Shown here: piece by piece, positions 22,501 to 34,500 of the stretch
Numbering within the stretch: the stretch's first letter is position 1
Layout: each line of letters starts with the position of its first letter
Assembly (NCBI RefSeq): GCF_902459465.1
Contig: NC_047068.1
Coordinates: 4,712,001-4,776,000 of the forward strand
Length of the DNA stretch: 64,000 bases
Direction of reading: 5' to 3'
DNA from: Asterias rubens
Lineage: Eukaryota > Echinodermata > Asteroidea > Forcipulatida > Asteriidae
The notes under the pieces: generated by a model
What the model was told of the DNA's origin: nothing
The model's input: the letters and a program-made list of their open reading frames with translations, nothing else
The model's database searches: none
Translations under genes and position numbers: made by a program

Positions 22501-25500
22501 ACCATTCATTCATTCATCCACTCAATCATATTTTATAAAATTAACTAAATAGATGAACAAATAAACACATCAACAAACAGACAAATAAGTAGGGGTATGT
22601 AAAAAAGAAATAAAGTAATAAATAATTCAATGTATGGATGGATATATGCATAAACAGATAAATAGGTAAATCAATCAATGAATAAATAAATAAATAAAAT
22701 AACAACACAAGCCGGGAAATATTAAACAAACAATCTCCTTTTCAAACATAAATACAACAAGAGGGATTAATAAATATAAATAAATAAATCAATCAAACAA
22801 TCAATCAATTAATAAAGTAATAAATAAATAAATAAACAAATAAACAACAAATATATAAACAAGATGAAGGAAAACAAATGGGTCTAAAAACAAAACAAAA
22901 AATTTATAGGTTTGTTGGGATTGAAGGTCAAGATAATAAGAAGATAAATTGTTACAAAAAACATTCAAAGTATCCAGAATAAGTGAATCTTTTAAACATG
23001 AAGGCAAGTTGCTCCATAACCGAGGAAATGAATGAATTGGCGTGTACTTAAGAGCTTGAGTTCTGGCAAAGTGATGGTGAAATGTGGTCAAGTCTAAACT
23101 GCGGGTGTTGATTTTAGTGTTACACTTTATGGCATCGCAGTCAATAAGTCCAAACAGAGATTTAATGGTGAAAACAGTGTTGTGCTGCTGTCTCCTGTAG
23201 TGTAAGGAAGGCTCATCCAGTTGAGTGATGTTAAACATCCCTCATAAGGCATGTCACCTCGCCGTTACTTCGGTAACCCTCTGTTGTACCCCTTCTAACC
23301 TTGCTGATAATGTGGCAGTGTATGGGTACCAGGCTGGTAATCCATACTGTAAGATAGGCAGAACTAGCGATTACATCGGCACCGAATAATAATAATAATA
23401 ATAATAATAATAAGACTTGTAATGCGCACATATCCACCCTGCTGGGTGTTCAAGGCGCAGTAAACCAAAACAAAACAAAAACAAAACACAACACAAAGAA
23501 AAACAGACACAACAAAATTAGTCATTGAAAACCTGTGACATAAGATAAGTTTTGAGAAGAGACTTGAATTTTGTGGTACAAAGACAAGATCGAAGATTAA
23601 GCGATAGAGAGTTCCAGATGCGTGGCGCGGCTAGAGAAAAAGACCTGTCACCCCATGAGTGTCGAGACTTGGGTTCAATGAGGAGAAGCATGGAACTTGA
23701 TTGAAGATTCCTTGATGGAGTGTAAACTTGAAGCATTTCAGAAATATAGTGGGGAGCCTTGCCATTTAGAGCTTTGTGGACAATGAGCATCAGCTTGAAG
23801 ATGATTCGTTGAGAGATAGGGAGCCAGTGTAATTGTTTCAGAATGGGGGTGATAGAACAGGATTTTCTAGACAGTGTCACAATGCGGGCAGCAGTATTTT
23901 GGAGCCGTTGAAGTCGGGAAATCTGGTTGTTAGGAAGACTGTAGAAAAGAGCATTGCCGTTGTCAAGACGAGAAGTAACAAATGCGTGAATGACCTTTTC
24001 AGTGGCACTTTTGTCCAAGTACTTGCGAATCTTACCTATATTCCTGATGTGATATGATGATAAACGAACAATGTTGTTGATGTGTGGCTGAAGTGTCATC
24101 GATGAATCAAAAATAACCCCTAAGTTCCGAGCTTTCAGCGAGGGAGCTATCCGATCATCACCGATGGAGATGTATGGCACTGAAACCTTAGTTAACTGTT
24201 GACGTGACCCAAATAAAAGGAACTCTGTCTTATCATCATTTAACTTCAGGAAGATTTGTTGTGTCCATTGTCGAATCTCTTTGATGCATTTCTCAAGTCT
24301 TGCAATAGATGCATTGGCATTTTCTTGAGAAGATTTAAACGTGATGTATAGCTGAGTGTCGTCTGCGTACACATGGTAATTCAGATTAAATTTGAGGATG
24401 ATGTCACGAATTGGTAAAGTGTACAGCGTAAACCACTGAGTACCGACCAAAACAACAGGGTCGGATATCGCAGTGCCAATACATACATGCTGAGTTCTGT
24501 TGTGGAGATACGATTTGCACCATGCTAGGGCTGTGTCCTCTATGCCAAGGTGATTCTGGAGCCGAGAGAGAAGGATGTTATGATCAACAGTGTCAAAAGC
24601 AGCACTCAAGTCTAGCAGGACTAGCGCTGTAAGGTTACTATTGTCCATAGAAGAGAGAATATCGTTGCTCACACGGACTAGTGCAGCCTCGGTCCCATGG
24701 TAAGGCTTGTATGCTGACTGGAACACGTCGGACAGGTTGAAAGTATGAGTGTGATCAGAAATACGTGATGACACTACTCGTTCGATGACTTTTCCAAGAT
24801 ATTTTAAGTTTGCAACCGGTCTGTAGTTTTTGAATATCTCCTTGTCCAGGTTTGGTTTCTTGATGAGCGGCCTGATGTAGGAAACTTTGAGGCTATCGGG
24901 GAAACAACCGGAACTGAGAGATTCGTTTACAAGCTTAGTGATGTAGGGTACAAATATATCAATGTTTTGCTTTATCATGGATGTTGATACTGGATCCAGC
25001 TCACAGGATTTTGAAGGAGATTTCATAATAACCCTTTGAATCTCACCAACAGTGGCAGGCTCAAACACAGATAGTCTACACTCTGGTTGAAGATGTGGCA
25101 ATGTCTGCGGCACGTTGTAAGATGTGAAGATGCCCCCCCCCCCCCCCAATGAATCTGCCAAATGAAACCAAAAGTTTGGTTTGCTTTCGATACAATAGTA
25201 TTGACATGATCGTTCCAGTTCAACTTGTTGTTAACAGTTATCCCAAGGTATTTATATGATGACACAACACCAAGGGCACTACCTTGGAGTGTGTAATGAG
25301 GAAGATGCTCGTCGTTGGGAGTTTTGCAGCGAGACATACACTGTATATGCATCACTTTTGATTTCTCTTTGTTGATCCTCATACCATTTGCTATGCTCCA
25401 TTGACTGAGCATAGAAAGGTCATACTGTAGGGATTGTTCATCAGCTGGAGTTTTGATTGGCCGGTAAATGAGGGTGTCATCAGCAAAAAAAAGAGAGGTT

Positions 25501-28500
25501 TCAGAAATTCAGATATGTTTTTTGAGATGTCACTTATGAAAAGGTTGAAGAGAAGAGGACCGAGGACACTTCCCTGAGGAACTCCAGATGCGACTAATGC
25601 CCAAGAAGAGACGCTTCCACGGTTGGTAACTCGCTGTTGTCGATCTGTGAGAAAGGACTTCAGCCAGTTCCACGTGGGGCCACTAATGTTAAAGTTACGA
25701 GCCAGCTTATTAAGAAGAGTGTGGTGAGGGATGAGGTCAAAAGCCTTGCTGAAGTGTAGGAAGATGATGTCAAGTCGAGGTTGTCATGGTCCAGAGTAAA
25801 TGGTCCAGAGTAAATATCCGGTTTTGTAAATGAGCGTTAGGATTACAGTAGCAATAAAGTAATGTTTCTTTATTTAAGTATTTAATACTATACGTGTAGA
25901 ATGTTATAGATTTCCTTAGTGGGGCGAGCACACATACTTTAAGTTTGGGGTGAGCAGTCACGCGTGTGTTAAACTCGTTAATCGGTTGGAACTTTTCTTG
26001 GTACGCCACACAAACACCTGTTTTGCAGACATGAACAGAATATTGGAATTCGCAGAGTTTGGAGAATGCTGAGAATTCAGGATTCACTACATATGGAAGG
26101 ATTGCGGCCATCCTCGTCCCTCACATTTTTTTTTCTTCAGTTTCGGGGCGGAGGTCTGCAGAGTAGCAGAGTTGAGTGGGCAGAGAATTCCCTCTGAGTA
26201 TGCCCACGTTGGAGCGGCATTTTTAATTGCCGAACTGTGATGTTCGACATAGTTTCGCCGTTCCTGCACGGATCAATACGTGAAGCCTCCAGTAAAGTTC
26301 GTCGCTGCCGAAACCATGCAGTAGGCTGCGGTGGCTCTTCAATGACGGGGACTTTGCACGTCGACGAGGCGGAGCTGTGACTTCCCGAGAGCGTCGAACT
26401 TTACGACACACAGACTCGTGACTTGGGTACTGTGTGAGTTTTCTTTTCCTCCGAGCTGCGGTCGTCGGACTTTGTTGTACCGGTTGCGTGAAGCAACGAC
26501 GGTACGAAAGCAGAGAGCACCGAGGGGGCCGACCATTTTTCCACACCGGGTTTCATCACATCGCGTACCTTGGAAGGACAACAATCTACGGGGACATTTT
26601 CATCAGAATAGGCGAACACTGGTCTTCAGCTCTCTCCGAGAGAGTCGAGGTATATCAGAGGCTGTTGGGTCTTCAACCCTATTTTGCCTGGGCTGCTCGC
26701 CCCCCGTTTACATTTTATATTCAATTCATGTCACAACTGGTTAACTGCCTTTTTGTATTGCCTTATTTTTGTTTACGTAATGGTTTATATTAAACTTAAT
26801 TGAACATACTTGCTGTTTCATATTATGCTGGTCTGTTTGACTACCTTTGTTACCCTTATTTTTTTAGGGCGGGGTTATTTTTCGAAGTCTCTGGCCTTTA
26901 GGAATGTGGATCATAACAAGGTGGATGTGGCTTGTCGAGAATACTTGCCCAGTCATGAGTTGCATTGATGAGTTGGGTAACACATGATTTCTTAGCTGTG
27001 AAACCATGCTGCTTCTTATATTAACCATACATAAAGAGTTCACATGGTTATTAATGTTTTCCGCAAATTTTTTGCTCTTTCCAATACCTTGCAAACTACT
27101 GATGTGAATGCAACAGGTCGATATAGTTAGTAATGCAGTTGCGACTGCCGGCCTTGAATACTGGGGTGATTTGTGAGAGTTTCCACGGAGCCTTTAACAA
27201 GTGATGAATTCATCGCTCGCAGTAATGGTGGTACAAGTGGGGTCTTTGCAGCTCAAAGAATTGATGATGAGATTGTGTCTGGACCAGGTGCCAATTGTGA
27301 GATGACAATGAAGATAGGGCCTTAGTCAACCATTCAAAGGTAACTGTAGGGTCTCTGTGCATGTTGCAGCTGGACAATGGACAGAGGTGAAAAAGTCATT
27401 GAAGGCTTGGGCGATAATTCCAATATGAAGATTTTGTCAAGTTCTTCACTTTGTTCCTTACTTGTTTGTAGTTCAGCCAGGCAGATGGAGAGTTTACTCT
27501 TTTTGCTAATTGTAAACAGGGTGTGTTTTAATGAGATGAGTTTTTTCAGTTCTGCTGTTATCCAAGGGGATGATTTGTGCTGACGTTTCGATCGTGGGAT
27601 GCAATCTCGTACGGCTGCATCTAGGATGTCATTAAATCCTTCCCACGAGGCGTTGGGGTCATCATCTAAGAAAGCAGACCATGGTGCAAGATGTAAAAGT
27701 TGCTGAAGATGTTCATACATGTAGTCAGCTTTCTTGTACTGAGGAAAGAGCGAACAACATTTGGCTGTGGTAAAGCTCGAGCTGCACGAAAAGTGAAACA
27801 TACTGCGTGATGATCGCTACTGACTGGGTTAGCAAAGGACTTGATAACAGTGAATTTCTCTAGACGATTGGTAAAGATAAGGTCGAGTGTTGTTCCAAAC
27901 AGGGAGGACTTTTTCGAAGGGCGAAGTACATCCTGAACCAACTGTCAGAGACCCATGGAGTCTGTTACTTCTTGAAGACTTACTAAGGAAGTGGATTCGG
28001 ATTGCCAGTTAATATTAAAAAAGTAAGCGACTTGAGTTTAAGGTCAGGTCGTTGGTCAGATCAGGTGGTGCTTGAATTTTGGGAGATGAGTCAACAAAAA
28101 CATCCTGGAATGAAGTGTGAATGAACTGCATGATAAGAAAGCTAAGGTAGCCTGAGAAGTGCAGACAGGACAAAACCAGTCAGTAGTACTAGATATCAAC
28201 TGTACTGAGCTATTGTCAATTCTGGAATGCATTTCTGATGCCAGTACACATTACAATCTTCACAGAGTAGTGATCTTTGGTTACATTTTACTGGTCTACT
28301 GCACTTGCCACATGGATCCTTGATTGGTCCTGGGATTAGTTCTATATCTCCAGATACAGCCAGTGGAAGGTTGAATGTATAGCAGTAGAGTTGGCATAGT
28401 ACCTGTAAGTAACAGGAGCTCTACCAAACTTGCTGTGCTTTGGGAGTCTGATGAGTCTGGCATTGTTGTTTATTAAGTAGGATTTGAAAAAGGTTTGCGG

Positions 28501-31500
28501 TAACACCATGTAATGACTATCTCTAATGACTTGGGGTGGTTCTGAAAAGAACCGTTGGTTTCAACTCGACGTTTCGATCAGTATGCTCTGATCGTCTTCT
28601 GGAGAGAGAAAAAAGAAGACGATCAGAGCATACTGATCGAAACATCGAGTTGAAACCAACGGTTCTTTTCAGAACCACCCCAATTCATTAGAGGTAGTCA
28701 TTACATGGTGTTACCGCAAACCTTTCTATATTGTTGTTTATTGTTAGCCATGTTGGATGCAGCTTGTTGTACAGTGATGCTAGGTGATAATAAAGGTTGG
28801 CAGGTTCATGACAAAGAGGTCGATCAGGCGTGTTCTGCATGTAGCAGCTGGCTTGTAAGTTACACAGAAGATGATGAGAATTTTCAGAGTAACAACCACT
28901 CCAAATGACACTTTCCACAGCTGGAAATGTCACATTTGAATGACCAGACAGATCAGTAAATGATACTATGTCATGTGACGTATTCTGGAGACTTTTGTGA
29001 GGCCTGTAGACCGGAACATTTGTAACAAGGGTCAGAGCCCAAAACAAAGCTTGCAGACTGAACACCATCTTAATGCACACCTACATGTTCTACATATAGC
29101 AACACAGTAATATGCAGAGTTACTTCTCAAGCTTCAAAATAGAATTACAAATTACTGTTAGTTCCAAATTTACGAGGACCTCATTGGAACTCATTATTAA
29201 ATTAACCCCATAATGAAAAAGCACCTATTATAATTCACAGCTTGCAACAGCAGTAAGGAATAAAGCTGTTAATCATGGCACAAAGAGCAAGACTGTCTTA
29301 CATTACAAACTCAACATGAATCTGAAGTGAATAATCTTGTTGCTATTTAAAATTGACCTCAAATCACATTGCCCCTTTTGCTACAACTCCTAACAGATGG
29401 TTTGTATTATTGTTCTCAAGGTGTGAGGCAGTTATGTGCTTTAAAGGACAGGACAGACTTGGAAATTTCCATAGATGAGAAGTTGAAGAGGTCTGATACC
29501 CTGTCTGCTTTCAGATGGTTTTCTTCAGTTCTTTGGAAGGGTTTCCTGACCATTCTTCAAGTTTCATTGCTGCCCTTCAGAAGTATAATATGTAAAAGGT
29601 AAACAAATATATATTTTATTTGCCGATGCTGCTAGCCATCCGGCTAGCTTGGTGGACTTGCGGTTAAGCATCTGCTCTAGTAATACAAGGTTGTGGGTTC
29701 GAATCACCACCACATGATTTGTCTGTGGATTTTTTTTCAAAGAACAAAAGTACACAGTGCTTCCAACACATCAATGTTATAAGGGTAATTACGAATTGTA
29801 TTCGTTGTCCCTGGTTCAAAACTAAACATGACATAAATGCATTTTTTCACAAATGCATAGCTGTTTCGTAAATAACATTTCAAAATTTCTCAATTAAGTT
29901 TGAAATTTGTTTGTATTCAAAGAGGTAATCCAGCCTATTTAAACGAAATAATTCAGATTATACCATGTTTTAGTTACCATTTTATGACTTAAAGGTGCAA
30001 AAATGAAAAAAATCATTAAAAATCGTGTGATGACGTTATCATAAGGTTATTTCACAATATACATAAAACAAGTACTTGACAATATCTTACAACCTACCAC
30101 GTTTCAACATGATTCCATCATTACTTCGGGAGTTATACAAGTTCAAAAAGTGCACCTTTAATGCCACGTCACATGACCCCCAATGACGTCATTGATCTGA
30201 AACTTCCCACAAATGATACCTGCCTGACAATCAACATAGTGTGTAAATTTTGAAGGGTTTTCAACCTGCCACTAACAATCCCACAAACAGAAACCTACAG
30301 TCTCTTGTGGCTAATTTGATATAGATATTAAAAATTTTAAACTTTAAGATGACGTAACGTGACAGGTGATGACGTCATAGTGACGTCCTTGTTGTGTGAT
30401 GATCATTTCACCATTGTCTTTCATCACTGAAAGTTTCATTGCTATTGCTCTACAGGAACTATGCAAAAGGTCGCCAAGAACAAATCATACTTTTATTTCA
30501 ATGTTTTTTTTGTACTGAAACAGACAAATAAAAAAACAATAAACAAACTTTAACGAAAACAAGTGCTGTTTCGCTACGCTGCGCTATGAAACTACTAAGA
30601 AAACCTTATTAAAGGGTCTGTATCCATACATGTTACCTTATAAAAGGGTATGTCTACGCTTGGTAATGACTCTGAAAATGAATGGCAATAAAAACTTGCA
30701 AGTTAAATTTCACTTCAAATTACTATAGTTATGAAAAAAGGTACCACTTTTTATCCCTCAAAATTTTAATACAAGAAGCGTTACCTTATGCTTCTTTGAT
30801 TGTTTACGCAGGAAGAATAATCCCTAAAGGAAAAGGCATTATACTTCTTGCGTGGACATATTCAATGTTTTGGCCATATCTGACTCATGAATTTTACCCA
30901 GTTTAAATTTATTGTTTACAACTATTATAGGATTCACAAACAATTGAACGGTTCCAAAAACCAAAGGTGTATAACGCCTTATAACCAAGAAAATTTCAGA
31001 CTTTAAACTTACCATGTTTTAGGATCTTTGTGTGCAGATGACACTGCACTTTGTTTAAGATGATGACCTCTTCAATGGGAGACTTTTAGACGATCCTTTT
31101 TCACAGTATTGTGCATGCTCACACCTACATGCACAGTACTGAGCCTGCGTGTGCAAGCTCAGAGCTGCAAAAAAAGGCCGTCATGTCTGCTGCCGCCAGC
31201 ATCTCAATAGTCTCCTATTATATCATAACATTAACTGTTCATAACTAACAAACTCATATCTAATTAAAGAATGCTGTAATTATCTTCAACAGCGCTTGCT
31301 TGTGTCAAGTTTTATTTGAAGTTGAAGTAACCTTTTTCCTTTAAAACTGCTGCAAGTTCAAATCTTAGAACATAGTTATAAATCTCAATATCTGGGTAAG
31401 ATATAAGCTATTACGTCATCATCTTTCTAACCACAGTTTTATCAAATTAGTTCTTGTTATAAAAATGTAAGTCTTTACAACCACAAAGAACTTCCTGTAT

Positions 31501-34500
31501 TAATTTTTCATACAAAGAAAGATTTACTGCGTTTTTTTTAACATTTCACCAAGTCTTCTAATTTGCTAGTCTTGTTTTTTTTTTCATGTGTCTTTTCAAA
31601 TAATATAGATGGTCAGAGAAGAAAATTTGCCAGTTGCTTCTGAAAATCACTCAAACAGGATGTCAGATACGGGATAAATGTATTGATATACAGTGTTTAG
31701 TTAGTACACACAGTCATGAGGCAAGTGATGACCAACAAGACTCGACCATGAAATCTTACATGCAAAACAAACTGAGGTAAGTAATTTAGATTCCCTAAAC
31801 ATTTCATGCACTGACTGTTTAGTAAGTTGTAATTTCTTTAATGCCTTAGGTAATAGTTTAGTTCAGTAATTTCAGGTTTTACATTTTACATTTGCACTCA
31901 GTGTAAATTTAATATGCAAATTGCATATTTTGTATTGAAGCCTGAGGTATTATGGGCTAAAGCTAGGAATCAAAATCTGACATGAACAAAGTTTTATGGT
32001 GAAAGTATGGCTTACTCCCTGATCCACCACCATGCAAAGCACCATGGAAACCTACTTGTAAGGCTCCTTTGCTAAGCACAGTTCTAACTATTTGGTCTTG
32101 GGGCATAAGGTAGGGAAGAATACACTGGGAAGTAAACCTGATTGTGATCAGCTCTGAATCAAGCACAGTTGTTCACACTAAGGGAAAACAAGAGTGGCAA
32201 CGAGTTATTAAACACCCAATTAAAGCGGCAGGGTCATGGTCATACAAAAATGTTGGTAATGACTAGAGCAAGCTACTCGAAATGTGGGGACTAATTAGAA
32301 CTCACTCTGTGGTAGTGAAGCTAATAATGAGAGGTCCCCTCAATCCACTAAAGCTAAAGTAGTAGTCCCTGCCGATTTTCTACTGTTCGCCCAGTTGTAG
32401 GGAAAAAGCAGTACAGTTCATTTCAGAACTGAAAATTCTCCCGAATTCAAAAAATCTACCTTGCCGTAACCCCACTTCGATGGTAGACTATAAAGCAAGA
32501 CAAGATCTCAAAAGAACAATCTACCTGACAACTGATACACACGATGTTATAAGGATTGATTTATAACAATGTTTTGATAACTCTCCATTTCTAATGATAA
32601 GGATTAAATCTCCATATCTAATGATAAGGATTGGTTTATAACAATGTTTTAAAAACTCTCCATTTCTAATGATGAGGATTGGTTTATAACCATGTTTTGA
32701 TAACTCTCCATTTCTAATGATAAGGGTTGGTTTATAACAATGTTTTGATAACTCTCCATTTCTAATGATGAGGATTGGTTTATAACCATGTTTTGATAAC
32801 TCTCCATTTCTAATGATAAGGATTGGTTTATAACAATGTTTTGATAACTCCATTTCTAATGATAAGGATTGATTTATAACCATGTTTTGATAAATCTCCA
32901 TATCTAATGATAAGGATTGGTTTATAACAATGTTTTGATAACTCTCAATTTCTAATGATAAGGATTGATTTATAACCATGTTTTGATAAATCTCCATATC
33001 TAATGAAAAGGATTGGTTTATAACAATGTTTTGATAACTCTCCATTTCTAATGATAAGGGTTGGTTTTTAACAATGTTTTGATAACTCTCCATTTCTAAT
33101 GATAATGATTGACTTATAACCATGTTTTGATAACTCTCCATTTCTAATGATAAGGATCGGTTTATAACAATGTTTTGATAACTCTCCATTTCAAATTCAG
33201 AAGTGGTAATTTGTTGTCATTCCTAGTGATTGACACTCTTCTGGGAATGATTCTGATGTGGTGGATTCTTCACAATAACAGACCTGTTCTCTGGACTGAA
33301 TGGATCATATCATCAGCCAATGTAAGTTCATGTTCAAAGTTTTATTGTGAAACATATCTCTATTATGTGTGTATAATACCGAGATTGCCCGGGAGCTAGA
33401 GGCAGTTCTTATCCTTTGTTTTGGCAGCGGGTACCGCACTGATATAATAGATGTTAAATTTGCATCAGTGAGCAATCTTTATCCCCTTATCTTGGTAGTC
33501 TAGTTGGTAAGACACTGCTCTAGAATTGCAAGGGTCGTGAGTTCGAATCCCACCCGAGTAATATGCCTGTGATATTTTTTCACTGGGCTCGGGAAAGTAC
33601 CGAGTATACAGTGCTTACACATATCGGTGTATGGGTAAAAACCAAAATTAATGTTCTTTATCCCCGATGCAAATTAAATTAACATCTATTAAATTTGGAA
33701 TTGGCTATTAACTTACATTGATGTTAATACTATTTGTACCAAAAAAAAGTCTGGGGTTTTTGTTCCCTTGTTAATGAATAGAATACTGCTGAGTCACTGC
33801 AGAAGCTACTTCAGTGGTTAATGGGAGCTCCTGCTGGTCTTAAGCTCAACAGCGCCCTTGCACAATTTCTTGGCCAGTTTTTTCTGTATCATGTATATCT
33901 ATGGATAGGTGAGTCATCTTATTATAGGAAGTTCTATGGTTTTAAAAGCAGTGGACACTATTGGTAATTAAACAATTGTTTGCATAAACACTTACTTGAC
34001 AACAAGCAATGGAGAGCTGTTGATAGTATAAAACATTGTGAGAAACGGCTCCCTCTGAAGTAAGAAAGTTTTTCGAGAAAGAAGAAATTTTCAACAAATT
34101 TGATTTCGAGACCTCAGAATTAGTTTTTCAGGTCCCGAAATCAAGCATCTGAAAGCACACAACTTTGTGTGACAAGGGTGTTTTTTTCTTCCATTATTAT
34201 CTTGCAACTTCTACAACCAATTGAGTTCAAAATTTCACAGGTTTGTTATTTGGTGCATATGGTGAGATACACCAAGTGAGAAGAGTAGTCTTTGACAATT
34301 ACCAATAGTGTCCAGTGTCTTTAGAGATTATCATTCTTGCATTAGGGATGAAGACAAATCAAACATTTTCGATCTCTGGCTGTGCTCCTTAGTCATAATG
34401 GGTTGATGTGGCTGGCAGCCAAAAGTGCCCTTGCATGCCTGCTTCTCAAACATGTTGTAGCCGCGTCCTTTGCAATTCAGCTCTTAGCTGCGAGTAAGGA

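Larger units (their letters stand above)
22862..28487 (-). mobile_element. Non-LTR retrotransposon B, broken by nested insertions (PIGQ intron)
   Basis: Minus-strand pieces follow LINE order. At 28150-28480 there is a PHD-like zinc region ([20 protein letters not shown]). At 27330-27960 is an endonuclease end ([18 protein letters not shown]) and linker. At 26870-27300 is the RT start ([15 protein letters not shown]). At 25150-25785 is the RT core ([43 protein letters not shown]). At 22862-23385 is the C-terminal part ([20 protein letters not shown]). Stops and frameshifts interrupt it throughout. It is split by a 1.08-kb segment (25785-26868) and by LINE A (23386-25147). Jockey/CR1-group assignment is inference. 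Confidence 0.8.

Noticed and set aside
26418-26793. Overlapping ORFs in the CpG-rich insertion as a host gene
   Set aside because: Frames overlap on both strands with no recognisable protein and sit inside a retrotransposon; low stop density there follows from GC content.
28688-29080. 130-codon minus-strand ORF next to the palindrome
   Set aside because: It overlaps the palindromic MITE and resembles no protein. It may be a remnant of LINE B's 5' region but cannot be shown.
32521-33189. 222-codon repetitive ORF ([16 protein letters not shown] units)
   Set aside because: It is the minus-strand reading of the 48-bp intronic array.
33490-33560. A functional tRNA gene
   Set aside because: A and B boxes are present but the acceptor stem does not close, and the sequence continues into a SINE body. 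The same applies at 1234, 8630 and 29640.
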